Shown: one piece after another, positions 1 to 6,387 of the stretch
Layout of the letters: the number at the start of each line of letters is the position of its first letter
Numbering within the stretch: the first letter of the stretch is position 1
From: Microbacterium sp.
GTDB lineage: Bacteria; Actinomycetota; Actinomycetes; Actinomycetales; Microbacteriaceae
Assembly: GCF_003248605.1 (NCBI RefSeq)
Contig: NZ_QFPF01000070.1
Location: 1-12,977, forward strand
Reading direction: 5' to 3'
DNA length: 12,977 nt
Made by a program: the position numbers and the translations under genes
The notes under the pieces: model-generated
Told to the model about the DNA's origin: nothing
The model's input: the letters and a program-made list of their open reading frames with translations, nothing else
The model's database searches: none

Positions 1-779
1 AACCCGGCGCGCGCATCGAGGTGCACGCGGTCACCATCAAGGATCTGCGCATCGAGGTCTCGGGCGACGTGGTCGAGATCGATCATCCCCAGTTGCGCTG
101 GGACAACTTCCTCGAGGTGTTCCGAAACTTCGGCGCGGGCGGCCCCAAAGCCGAGATCAGCGTCGCCGTTCCGCGCGCCGTCGCACTCAACCTCGGCGTC
201 GTCTCCGCAAGCGCCCTCGTCGCGGGACTCGGCAACGACGCCCGCCTCAACACCGTCTCGGGCGACGTCATCGTCGACGGGCTCGACGGCGACCTGCAGG
301 TCAACGCCGTCTCCGGCGATGTCCAGGCACGGGAGATGGTCGGCGCGCTCAGCGCGAACAGCGTCTCGGGCGACGTCGCCGTGACGGGCACCCTGAGCAA
401 GGCGTCGGTCGACACGGTGTCGGGCAATGTCACGATCGATTCCGCCGGCGCCGTCCAGCAGATCGGCGTCAACACCGTCAACGGAAACATCACGGTGCGC
501 CTCGATCAGGGCGTCGCCGCGAATTACGTCTGCCGAAGCGTGAGCGGTCGTCTCCAGATCGACGGCGTCGTGCGCTCGGGCTCCGGCCCCACCAATCACA
601 CCGGCTCCACCGGCGAACTGAGCGGATCGTTCGCCGATGTGCGCACGAACACGGTGTCGGGAGACCTGACGGTGCTTCGCCGCACCGCTCCCCCGGCGGG
701 AGCGCCCGCACAGGAGGCGAGTTCGCGAGAAGAGCCGGCTCGCGACGCGCCCGACCACGGCAACGAGGAGCTGTCATGA
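1..779 (+). CDS. DUF4097 family beta-strand repeat protein (5' end cut by window)
   Basis: The open frame enters from the left edge: the codons before the GTG at 21 read on in frame (P-G-A-R-I-E), so the true start lies outside and about 258 codons are visible. The protein is built of short repeats around the motif (N/V)-(T/A)-V-S-G-(D/N)-V, seen about seven times, separated by glycine- and aspartate-rich turns. This is the pattern of the DUF4097 or toastrack beta-solenoid family. The C-terminal 35 or so residues are low-complexity, rich in Pro, Ala and Glu. No membrane segment is visible in the part present. The family is often found with envelope-stress or PadR-type regulators, which fits here: the TGA overlaps the ATG of padR by 4 bases, so the two are probably translationally coupled. 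Its exact function is unknown. The family call is firm; any role in sensing is inference. Confidence 0.88.
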   Translation, partial: PGARIEVHAVTIKDLRIEVSGDVVEIDHPQLRWDNFLEVFRNFGAGGPKAEISVAVPRAVALNLGVVSASALVAGLGNDARLNTVSGDVIVDGLDGDLQVNAVSGDVQAREMVGALSANSVSGDVAVTGTLSKASVDTVSGNVTIDSAGAVQQIGVNTVNGNITVRLDQGVAANYVCRSVSGRLQIDGVVRSGSGPTNHTGSTGELSGSFADVRTNTVSGDLTVLRRTAPPAGAPAQEASSREEPARDAPDHGNEELS

Positions 780-1375
780 GCCCCGTCTTCTCCCATGGCG
801 ACCTGCGGCTCTACCTGCTCAACCTGCTCGACGAGTCCCCCCGGCACGGCTACGACATCATCCAGGCGCTCTCGGACCGCACAGGCGGCACCTACACGCC
901 CAGTGCGGGCACCATCTATCCGCGCCTCGCCAAGCTCGAGGAAGAGGGATTGGTCACCAAGACGGTGGACGGCCGCAAGACCGTCTATGCGATCACCGCG
1001 AGCGGACGCGCCGAAGTGGCGGCTCGCGCGGGGGACCTCGAGGGCATCGAAGCAGGCCTCGCGGACTCCGTCCGGCTCATCGCCGACGAGGTGCGCGGGA
1101 GCGTGCGCGAGGCGATGAAGAGCCTGCGCGCCGACCTCGCCGCCGCCGCCCGCACGGCGACGGAGGCCGAGCCCACGGATGAAGACCCGCGCGCCCGCAG
1201 CCGAGAGCAGCTGCAACGGGCGGATGCCGCCGTCAACGAGTTCCGCGCACGCGTGCGGGCCGACCTGCGCACCTTCGTCGCGCGCGGCGGTGTGCTGCCG
1301 GCATCCGTCGTCGATGAGCTGAGTACGGCTCTGGATGCTGCCGCGACGGCGATCACGCGGGCGGTACAGCGCTGA
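776..1375 (+). CDS. PadR family transcriptional regulator
   Basis: This 199-aa protein has an N-terminal winged helix of about residues 8-85. It carries the PadR signatures H-G-Y-D-I (24-28) and S-A-G-T-I-Y-P-R-L-x-K-L-E-E-E-G-L-V, the recognition helix and wing entry, followed by a wing with D-G-R-K-T-V-Y-A-I-T. The C-terminal half is long, alanine-rich and helical, as in PadR proteins that dimerise through C-terminal helices, and is not similar to a known ligand domain by eye. The start is fixed by a GAGGAG ribosome site at 765-770, 5 nt before the ATG and inside the end of the DUF4097 gene. PadR proteins are usually ligand-responsive repressors of nearby genes, so this one probably controls its own operon with the DUF4097 protein. 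The ligand is unknown. Confidence 0.93.
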   Translation: MSPVFSHGDLRLYLLNLLDESPRHGYDIIQALSDRTGGTYTPSAGTIYPRLAKLEEEGLVTKTVDGRKTVYAITASGRAEVAARAGDLEGIEAGLADSVRLIADEVRGSVREAMKSLRADLAAAARTATEAEPTDEDPRARSREQLQRADAAVNEFRARVRADLRTFVARGGVLPASVVDELSTALDAAATAITRAVQR

Positions 1376-1389
1376 CGAGCACCCGCGGA

Positions 1390-1427
1390 GCGGGCCGTCG
1401 CCTCCAAACCGCGGGGCGGCGGCCCGC
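1390..1427. terminator. Stem-loop between convergent padR and usp
   Basis: Two 13-nt arms (1390-1402 and 1415-1427) pair with only one G-U position around a 12-nt loop. The stem is almost pure GC and lies 15 nt after the padR stop and 30 nt from the usp stop. There is no T-tract on either strand. It is placed to end or protect both converging transcripts. Termination itself is inferred. Confidence 0.5.
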
Positions 1428-1456
1428 CCGTTCGCGCGGCGCGGGACGCGCGGGGT

Positions 1457-2005
1457 TCACTCCACCCACAGCTCCTCATCGTCGGCGGCGGGATCGCCGA
1501 GCGGCACGACGAGGATCGGACGATGTTGTCGGTGCGCCAGGCGCGCGGCGACCGATCCGGTGAAGAACTCGCGGATCGACTCGCCGATGCCGCGATTGCG
1601 GGTGCCGACCACGAGCAGCTTCGCATCGATGCGATCGGCGAGCTGCTTGATCGCGATCGCGGGATCGCCGACGAGCTGGCGCAGCGTCCACGCCACGCCC
1701 TTCGGATCGAACGCCGCCGCGGCCGCCGCGCGCACCTCCTCGAGCTCGCTCGCCCCCGGAGCGATGTTCAGGTCGATCGGGGCGGAGTGCACGAATCCAT
1801 CGGGGTCTTCGTACGTGACGAAGCGCGTCACGTCGACGTGGACGACCACCAGCGGCGCGTGCATGAGCTTCGCGTAGTGCGCCCCCTCGAGCAGGACGCG
1901 CGCGGGCTGACCCGGAATCGCGGCGACGATGACGGCGCCGCGGATATCGGCGTCGGGGTCTGCCTCGGTCTGCGCCTGCGTGGCATCGGGGTTGATGTCG
2001 CACAT
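1457..2005 (-). CDS. Universal stress protein (UspA family)
   Basis: This 182-aa protein has a single Usp domain. The central part has the alternating strand and helix pattern (A-V-I-V-A-A near 24-29, L-V-V-V-H-V near 52-57). The C-terminal nucleotide-binding motif G-T-R-N-R-G-I-G-x(8)-T-G-S-V lies at about 134-151, followed by R-P-I-L-V-V-P (162-168). That motif is the G-2X-G-9X-G-(S/T) signature of ATP-binding Usp proteins, so ATP binding is likely. The first 20 residues are acidic and polar and lie outside the domain. The start was set at the ATG at 2005 because an AGGAGG-like site (GGGAGGA, read on the minus strand) lies just upstream; a GTG at 2017 would place that site inside the gene. 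The role is presumably general stress response; the neighbours do not specify it. Confidence 0.92.
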   Translation of the reverse strand: MCDINPDATQAQTEADPDADIRGAVIVAAIPGQPARVLLEGAHYAKLMHAPLVVVHVDVTRFVTYEDPDGFVHSAPIDLNIAPGASELEEVRAAAAAAFDPKGVAWTLRQLVGDPAIAIKQLADRIDAKLLVVGTRNRGIGESIREFFTGSVAARLAHRQHRPILVVPLGDPAADDEELWVE

Positions 2006-2054
2006 CGATCCTCCCACCGCCGGGCCCGGCGCGACCGGCTCCGGTACGCGCGCC

Positions 2055-2157
2055 CGTGCTATTCTGAATGCTACTCTTACCGGCCTCGAGCCGGTCCCGT
2101 GAATGCGGCGGGTCCAGCGAAACCAAGCCCGCAGCCCTAGTCGTGAGGGGGTCTCGC
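2055..2157 (+). promoter_or_regulatory. Promoter-like AT island and leader of the DUF3073 gene
   Basis: In very GC-rich surroundings, 2059-2079 is locally AT-rich and holds two -10-like hexamers, TATTCT (2060-2065) and TACTCT (2072-2077). No good -35 box is visible. Either would give a leader of roughly 70-90 nt. The leader contains a perfect 6-bp hairpin (2079-2084 with 2090-2095, loop of 5), a weaker 5-bp stem (2108-2112 with 2128-2132), and a GAGGGGG ribosome site (2145-2151) 6 nt before the ATG. Which hexamer is used is not determined. Confidence 0.4.
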
Positions 2158-2340
2158 ATGGGGCGTGGCCGTCAGAAGGCGAAACACACCAAGATCGCCC
2201 GCGAACTCAAGTCGTACAGCCCGTCGGTGAACTACTCGGCGCTGGAACGCGAACTCGGTCACCCCGAGGGAGACGACGACGCCTACGTCGACAAGTGGGC
2301 AGACGAGTACGCGGACGAATACGAAGACGAGAAGGCCTGA
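2158..2340 (+). CDS. DUF3073 family small acidic-tailed protein
   Basis: This is a 60-aa protein. The N-terminal part is basic (M-G-R-G-R-Q-K-A-K-H-T-K-I-A-R-E-L-K), the middle has a Y-S-P-x-V-N-Y-x-x-L-E-R-E-L motif, and the tail is strongly acidic and aromatic (D-K-W-A-D-E-Y-A-D-E-Y-E-D-E). This is the DUF3073 family, widespread in Actinobacteria and commonly beside purF and purM (in Mycobacterium tuberculosis the gene next to purM); the linkage is recalled, not searched. It has no membrane segment or signal peptide. The start is the ATG at 2158, with GAGGGGG 6 nt upstream; a GTG-led longer reading from further up would run through the leader hairpins. The function is unknown. A basic head and acidic tail could suit nucleic-acid or protein binding, but that is a guess. 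Confidence 0.9.
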   Translation: MGRGRQKAKHTKIARELKSYSPSVNYSALERELGHPEGDDDAYVDKWADEYADEYEDEKA

Positions 2341-2370
2341 CCCGCCGACTCGTGCAGACTCATCGGCACG

Positions 2371-2389
2371 GCGCCGGTTCCTTCGGCGC
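2371..2389. terminator. Small stem-loop between convergent DUF3073 and purF
   Basis: A perfect 6-bp GC stem (2371-2376 with 2384-2389) surrounds a 7-nt loop, 30 nt after the DUF3073 stop. There is no T-tract. It is a possible terminator by position only. Confidence 0.35.
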
Positions 2390-2398
2390 GGCCCCCGG

Positions 2399-2441
2399 GC
2401 CCGTCGCAGAGGTCTGAGCCCGTCGCAGGGGTCTGAGCCCG
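2399..2441. repeat. 19-bp tandem repeat, about 2.2 copies
   Basis: The unit at 2399-2417 is repeated at 2418-2436 with a single difference, and the first bases of a third copy follow. It lies in the 126-bp space between DUF3073 and purF stops. No coding sense is apparent. It could vary in copy number between strains. Confidence 0.8.
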
Positions 2442-2466
2442 GCCCCGCGAGTCCGTCGAAGAGGCC

Positions 2467-3927
2467 TCAGGAGGTCTGCGTGCCCTCGACCCAGGCGAGA
2501 TACTCATCCGAGACGGTGCCGGTCACGTATCGGCCGTCGAAGCAGCTCATGTCGAGGTCGTCGAGGTCTGATCCCTCGAGGATCGCGGCCTTGAGGTCCT
2601 CGACCTCCTGATAGACGATGTAGTCCGCGCCGAGCTCCTCGGCGATCTCGGGGATCGTGCGATCGTGCGCGACGAGCTCCTGACGCGAGGGCATGTTGAT
2701 GCCGTACACGTGCGGAAAGCGCACAGGCGGCGCGGCCGAGGCGAACGTCACCGAGGTGGCCCCGGCATCCCGCGCCATCTGGATGATCTGCTGGCTCGTG
2801 GTGCCGCGCACGATCGAGTCGTCGATGAGCAACACGTTCTTGCCCTTGAACTCGCTCGACATGGCGTTGAGCTTCTGGCGTACGCTCTTTCGACGCACGG
2901 CCTGGCCGGGCATGATGAACGTCCGCCCGACGTAGCGGTTCTTGTAGAACCCTTCGCGGTACTCGATGCCGAGCTTGCGCGCGACCTGCATCGCGGCGGG
3001 GCGAGCCGAGTCCGGGATCGGCATCACGACGTCGATCGCGCCCGAGGGCGTGTACTTGGCGATCGTGTCGGCGAGCCGGTCTCCCATGCGCAGGCGCGCC
3101 TCGTAGACCGAGATGCCGTTCATGATCGAGTCGGGTCGCGCGAGATAGACGTACTCGAAAGAGCACGGCACGAGCCGCGGGTCGGCGGCGCACTGGCGGG
3201 TGTGCAGACGACCCTCGAGGTCGATGAAGACCGCCTCGCCGGGCATGACGTCGCGCACGACCTCGTAGTCGCCGTTCTCGAGCACGAGCGACTCGGAGGC
3301 GACCATCCACTCGTAGCCGCCCGCCTCGGTCTTGCGGGTGCCGAGGATCAGCGGGCGGATGCCGAACGGATCGCGGAAGGCGAGCAGCCCGTAGCCGGCG
3401 ATGAGCGCGATGGTGGCATAGGAGCCCTCGACGCGCTCGTGCACACGGCTGACCGCCTGGAAGATCTGTTCCGGGTCGAGATCGAGCCCCGAGATCGAGG
3501 ACTGCAGCTCATTGGCCAGCACGTTGACGAGCAGCTCGGTGTCGGAGCTGGTGTTGAGGTGGCGCCGGTCCTTGGAGAACAGCTCCTGCGTGAGCTCGCG
3601 CGTGTTGGTCAGGTTGCCGTTGTGCACGAGCACGATGCCGTAGGGGGCGTTGACGTAGAACGGCTGCGCCTCCTCCTCGTTGCCCGCGGTGCCCTTCGTG
3701 GCGTACCGCACGTGTCCGAGTCCGATCGTGCCGAGGAGTCCGCGCATGTCACGGGTGCGGAATGCCTCGCGCACCTGTCCCCGGGCCTTCGCGATGTGGA
3801 AGATGCCGTTCGGCTCGGCGGTCGCGATGCCCGTCGAGTCCTGTCCGCGGTGCTGGAGCAGCAGCAGAGAGTCGTAGATGTCCTGGTTGACCGGCCCCTG
3901 ACCGACCATTCCGACGATGCCGCACAT
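2467..3927 (-). CDS. purF: Amidophosphoribosyltransferase
   Basis: This enzyme makes 5-phosphoribosylamine from PRPP and glutamine, the first committed step of purine synthesis. It has 486 residues. The N-terminal Ntn glutaminase starts M-C-G-I-V-G, so Cys2 becomes the catalytic nucleophile after methionine removal; H-R-G-Q-D-S-T-G-I (26-34), G-H-V-R-Y-A-T-K-G (71-79) and H-N-G-N-L-T-N (102-108) follow. The C-terminal phosphoribosyltransferase domain carries the PRPP loop V-L-L-I-D-D-S-I-V-R-G-T-T (365-377). There is no propeptide. Of the four cysteines that hold the Fe-S cluster in the Bacillus enzyme, C255 and C462 seem kept but the other two sites read H406 and D459, so no cluster is expected. 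It lies 5 nt after the purM TAA with only a poor ribosome site, so coupled translation from purM is likely. The ATG at 3927 is chosen because Cys must be residue 2. Confidence 0.98.
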   Translation of the reverse strand: MCGIVGMVGQGPVNQDIYDSLLLLQHRGQDSTGIATAEPNGIFHIAKARGQVREAFRTRDMRGLLGTIGLGHVRYATKGTAGNEEEAQPFYVNAPYGIVLVHNGNLTNTRELTQELFSKDRRHLNTSSDTELLVNVLANELQSSISGLDLDPEQIFQAVSRVHERVEGSYATIALIAGYGLLAFRDPFGIRPLILGTRKTEAGGYEWMVASESLVLENGDYEVVRDVMPGEAVFIDLEGRLHTRQCAADPRLVPCSFEYVYLARPDSIMNGISVYEARLRMGDRLADTIAKYTPSGAIDVVMPIPDSARPAAMQVARKLGIEYREGFYKNRYVGRTFIMPGQAVRRKSVRQKLNAMSSEFKGKNVLLIDDSIVRGTTSQQIIQMARDAGATSVTFASAAPPVRFPHVYGINMPSRQELVAHDRTIPEIAEELGADYIVYQEVEDLKAAILEGSDLDDLDMSCFDGRYVTGTVSDEYLAWVEGTQTS

Positions 3928-3932
3928 GGGTG

Positions 3933-5096
3933 TTACTTCGCTCCGTCCGTGCCGGCAACCGCCGGGCTGTGCCCTCCGTAGGCGCCGACCAGACGCACGG
4001 CGCCGCCGTCGACGCCCTTCGCGCCCTGTTCGTAGCCCTCGTCCCCGGGCGTTCCGGCGTGCACCTCGCCGACCTGCCACGCGGCGATGCCGTCGGCCGC
4101 GAGCTCGGCCATCGCCGCGCCCGCGGCGGCCGGGTCGACGACGGCGAGAAACCCGATGCCGAGGTTCCAGGTGCCCTCGGTGTCTTCGAGCGAGAGATCG
4201 CCCGCTTCGGCGAGCACACGGAAGACCGGAGGCGGCGACCACGTCGAACGGTCGAGGTCGACCCACGTGCCGCGGGGCAGCACGCGCGCGAGGTTCGCCG
4301 CGATCCCGCCGCCGGTGACGTGACTGAGGGAGTGCGTGCGGTCGCCGAGCCGGTCGATCATGCGCAGCAGGGGCGAGGTGTACAGGCGCGTGGGCTCGAG
4401 CAGCGCCTCACCCCACGTCGTGCCGTGCTCGCCGAGATCGGGGGCGACATCCCCGTAGCGGATGCCGCGCCCCGCCACGATGTGGCGCACGAGCGAGTAG
4501 CCGTTGGAGTGCAGGCCGCTCGAGGCGAGCGCCAGCACGACGTCGCCTGCGCGCACCCGGTCGGCGCCCAGCACGCGCCCCGCCTCGACGACGCCCGTCG
4601 CAGCACCCGCGATGTCGTAGTCGGCGGGGCCGAGCAGGCCCGGATGCTCGGCGGTCTCTCCGCCGATGAGAGCGGTGCCCGTCTGCGCACAGCCCTCGGC
4701 GATGCCCGCGACGATGGCGGCGATGCGCTCGGGCACGACCTTTCCGCACGCGATGTAGTCGGTCATGAAGAGGGGCTTGGCACCCACGACGATGATGTCG
4801 TCGACCACCATGCCCACGAGGTCCTGGCCGACGGTGTCGTGCTTGTCGATCGCCTGGGCGATCGCCACCTTGGTGCCGACGCCGTCGGTGCTGGTCGCCA
4901 GCAGCGGGTGCGTGTAGTCACGGAGGGCGCGGGCGTCGAAAAGGCCGGCGAAGCCGCCAACACCGCCCTGCACTTCGGGCCCGTGGGTTCGCCGGACGGC
5001 GGCTTTCATCAGCTCGACGGCGAGATCGCCGGCCGCGGTGTCGACGCCTGCAGCGGCGTAGGGATTCGCGGGGGATTCGTGGGAGGGTGCGGCCAC
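3933..5096 (-). CDS. purM: Phosphoribosylformylglycinamidine cyclo-ligase (AIR synthetase)
   Basis: The enzyme closes FGAM to aminoimidazole ribotide using ATP, step 5 of purine synthesis. It has 387 residues, close to the usual 345-360 plus short tails. Motifs in order: N-P-Y-A-A-A-G-V-D (11-19), L-L-A-T-S-T-D-G-V-G-T-K (65-76), the dimer and ATP region G-Q-D-L-V-G-M-V-V-D-D-I-I-V-x-G-A-K-P-L-F-x-x-D-Y (90-114), G-G-E-T-A-E (145-150), H-S-N-G-Y-S-L and H-V-T-G-G-G-I. The start is the GTG at 5096: it has no Shine-Dalgarno, but TAGTCT (5108-5103 on the minus strand) ends exactly 6 nt before it, pointing to a leaderless mRNA. It is first in a two-gene operon with purF, the reverse of the common purF-purM order. 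Confidence 0.97.
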   Translation of the reverse strand: MAAPSHESPANPYAAAGVDTAAGDLAVELMKAAVRRTHGPEVQGGVGGFAGLFDARALRDYTHPLLATSTDGVGTKVAIAQAIDKHDTVGQDLVGMVVDDIIVVGAKPLFMTDYIACGKVVPERIAAIVAGIAEGCAQTGTALIGGETAEHPGLLGPADYDIAGAATGVVEAGRVLGADRVRAGDVVLALASSGLHSNGYSLVRHIVAGRGIRYGDVAPDLGEHGTTWGEALLEPTRLYTSPLLRMIDRLGDRTHSLSHVTGGGIAANLARVLPRGTWVDLDRSTWSPPPVFRVLAEAGDLSLEDTEGTWNLGIGFLAVVDPAAAGAAMAELAADGIAAWQVGEVHAGTPGDEGYEQGAKGVDGGAVRLVGAYGGHSPAVAGTDGAK

Positions 5097-5102
5097 CCGA
5101 AC

Positions 5103-5108
5103 AGACTA
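5103..5108 (-). promoter_or_regulatory. Leaderless-type -10 box of purM
   Basis: On the minus strand TAGTCT is followed by GTTCGG and then the GTG start. The 6-nt gap puts the expected transcription start on the first base of the codon. No -35 match is evident. It faces the box of the divergent gene, with 54 bp between the two. Confidence 0.65.
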
Positions 5109-5162
5109 CCCGGCCGCCGGGGATCCGACGCCGGGGCCACCCGCCGCGACCCGGGCCCGCCC

Positions 5163-5168
5163 TACAAT
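5163..5168 (+). promoter_or_regulatory. Leaderless-type -10 box of the 202-aa gene
   Basis: TACAAT, five of six matches to the consensus, is followed by GACGGC and the ATG at 5175. The gap is again 6 nt and there is no Shine-Dalgarno between them. It is the best -10 match in the window. Confidence 0.7.
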
Positions 5169-5174
5169 GACGGC

Positions 5175-5783
5175 ATGCCAAGCGCCGGAGGACCGGAGTG
5201 GGTGATCCGCGAGGACGCAAGCGTCGCCGTGGTGATCGCTCTCGCGCTGCGCCAGCGCATCGGCATCCGCGCCCCGGAGGAGCTTCCGCCCCTGCGCGGC
5301 CTGCCCTCGCAGAAGCCGACACGGGATGCTGCCGCTCAGGACGTGCTCGAGCGCCAATGGCGCGAGTACTGGGCCATGACGGTCGAGCCTCAGGCCCATC
5401 CTGCGACCGGGCCGCTCGAGTTGATCGAGGGATTCGACACGCACGTCGCCCTGCCCGTCGAGGGCTTCGACGAGCTGCGGGCGGAGTTCGCCGCGCACAC
5501 CGATGTGCTGGAGTTCGCGCGTGCCGCCCACGATCGCCACGCCGGCGACGCACTCGGGCGCACGGGCGTGTCGTATCGCGCCTACGCCGGCGCCATCGCG
5601 CAGCACGAGCGCGCGGTGGGGCGTCGCGCCCACTCCTTCGAGCTGAACGTGCAGATCCTCCCCCTCAGTCAGCGCGGCCTGTGGTGGATCGGGTCGCTGA
5701 CGATCGCCGTGACCGACGGGCTGCGCAGCGACGTCGTCGCCTTCGACGCGGCGATCCACCCGATCATCGCCGAGCTGGCCTGA
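5175..5783 (+). CDS. Conserved-looking protein of unknown function
   Basis: I do not recognise this 202-aa protein. It is soluble by inspection, with no signal peptide or long hydrophobic run. It begins G-G-P-E-W-V-I-R-E-D-A-S-V-A-V-V-I-A-L-A-L-R-Q-R, continues with a proline-rich stretch (E-E-L-P-P-L-R-G-L-P), and has a tryptophan-rich segment (E-R-Q-W-R-E-Y-W-A-M-T-V-E) near residues 58-70. The C-terminal half has an H-S-F-E-L-N-V-Q-I-L-P-L-S and W-W-I-G-S-L-T-I-A-V-T-D strand-like pattern. Codon use matches the neighbours. The ATG at 5175 is chosen over upstream in-frame starts because those lie inside antisense purM and because a TACAAT box sits 6 nt before it. It shares a short divergent promoter region with purM, so it may be regulated with purine synthesis. 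No enzyme activity is proposed. Confidence 0.85.
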   Translation: MPSAGGPEWVIREDASVAVVIALALRQRIGIRAPEELPPLRGLPSQKPTRDAAAQDVLERQWREYWAMTVEPQAHPATGPLELIEGFDTHVALPVEGFDELRAEFAAHTDVLEFARAAHDRHAGDALGRTGVSYRAYAGAIAQHERAVGRRAHSFELNVQILPLSQRGLWWIGSLTIAVTDGLRSDVVAFDAAIHPIIAELA

Positions 5784-5806
5784 TCCCCGGTCCCGCGCGT
5801 CTTTCG

Positions 5807-6238
5807 TCAGGAATCGACGACGGTCTCCCGATCGGCGATGACCGTGCGCGCGTGACGGCCGATGACGCGATCGAGAATCAGGGCGACGCACCCGGCGATG
5901 CCCATGCCGATTGCGCCGAGGATCAGCGTCAGGAACCCGAACACCTGCATCGGCGAGTACATCGCGCCCGTGATCTGGCTGGCCTCGACGGTGCCGCGAT
6001 AGGTGAAGGTCAGGATCAGCGCGACGACCGCGCCCAGGACGAAGCCGAGCGTGAGGAACACGCCGTAACGCGGAACGCTGCGCACCTTCGCGGCGACGAT
6101 CTCGTCGCTCACCCAGTGCTCGCGCTGGCGGGGGGCGGCGCCGTCGGTCGTGCCGTCGGTCGTGCCGTCGGGGCGGGCGCCCGTGGCATCCGTCGGGGTC
6201 TGCCCCTCGGCGGGCTGCTCGGGCTGCGCGGTACTCAC
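5807..6238 (-). CDS. Two-helix membrane protein of unknown function
   Basis: This 143-aa protein has a disordered, polar N-terminal 40 residues including a D-G-T-T repeat (a 12-bp tandem repeat at 6141-6164 in the DNA). A conserved-looking stretch H-W-V-S-D-E-I-V-A-A-K-V-R-S-V-P-R-Y-G follows, then two hydrophobic helices at about 58-80 and 98-123 with a short loop, and a basic-acidic tail (D-R-V-I-G-R-H-A-R). The N-terminus is probably cytoplasmic, since positive residues flank both helix ends on that side. The family is not recognised. The GTG at 6238 is chosen because GACAAT lies exactly 6 nt before it on the minus strand; the upstream frame runs through the 6291-6357 palindrome. It converges on the 202-aa gene with a 23-bp gap and follows the SCP gene on the same strand. 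Confidence 0.82.
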   Translation of the reverse strand: MSTAQPEQPAEGQTPTDATGARPDGTTDGTTDGAAPRQREHWVSDEIVAAKVRSVPRYGVFLTLGFVLGAVVALILTFTYRGTVEASQITGAMYSPMQVFGFLTLILGAIGMGIAGCVALILDRVIGRHARTVIADRETVVDS

Positions 6239-6244
6239 CCTTTC

Positions 6245-6250
6245 ATTGTC
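6245..6250 (-). promoter_or_regulatory. Leaderless-type -10 box of the two-helix membrane gene
   Basis: On the minus strand GACAAT is followed by GAAAGG and the GTG at 6238. The AAAGG touches the start codon, too close to act as a ribosome site. The hexamer keeps the important A2 and T6. The match is weaker than for purM or the 202-aa gene. Confidence 0.5.
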
Positions 6251-6290
6251 GCACCGCCGGGCGCGCCGCGGGCGGTGGCTGTCGCGGCGC

Positions 6291-6357
6291 CGAGCCCACA
6301 TTTTTGCAGCGAGCCACCACGCGACGAATGGTGGCTCGCTGCAAAAATGTGGGTTCG
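6291..6357. repeat. Long palindrome with 29-bp arms
   Basis: Arms 6291-6319 and 6329-6357 pair over 29 positions with one G-U or mismatch, around a 9-nt loop. The arms hold a T5/A5 block and end in CCCAC/GTGGG. It starts 31 nt after the stop of the SCP gene and so could end that transcript; the run of T within the stem is not a normal U-tract. Its layout resembles the two palindromes at 9187 and 9578 but the sequence is different. Confidence 0.9.
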
Positions 6358-6387
6358 CCGGGACCGGGGGGCGGGCGGTGGCCCGCG

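Noticed and set aside
2079..2151. DUF3073 leader as a cobalamin or other known riboswitch
   Set aside because: I see hairpins and GAAACC-like bases but not the conserved boxes of any riboswitch class I know.
2665..3981. 438-aa plus-strand open frame over purF
   Set aside because: No family resemblance, Val/Asp/His-rich as expected for the reverse complement of a real GC-rich gene; purF on the minus strand explains the region.
3928..4266. Possible N-terminal extension of PurF (about 113 residues in frame upstream of M-C-G-I-V-G)
   Set aside because: It is Arg-rich and antisense-frame-like, lies inside purM, and would bury the catalytic cysteine that must be residue 2.
3930..5174. Long plus-strand open frame running into the 202-aa gene
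   Set aside because: It is the shadow of purM on the other strand; high GC removes stop codons. The promoter and start at 5175 fit better.
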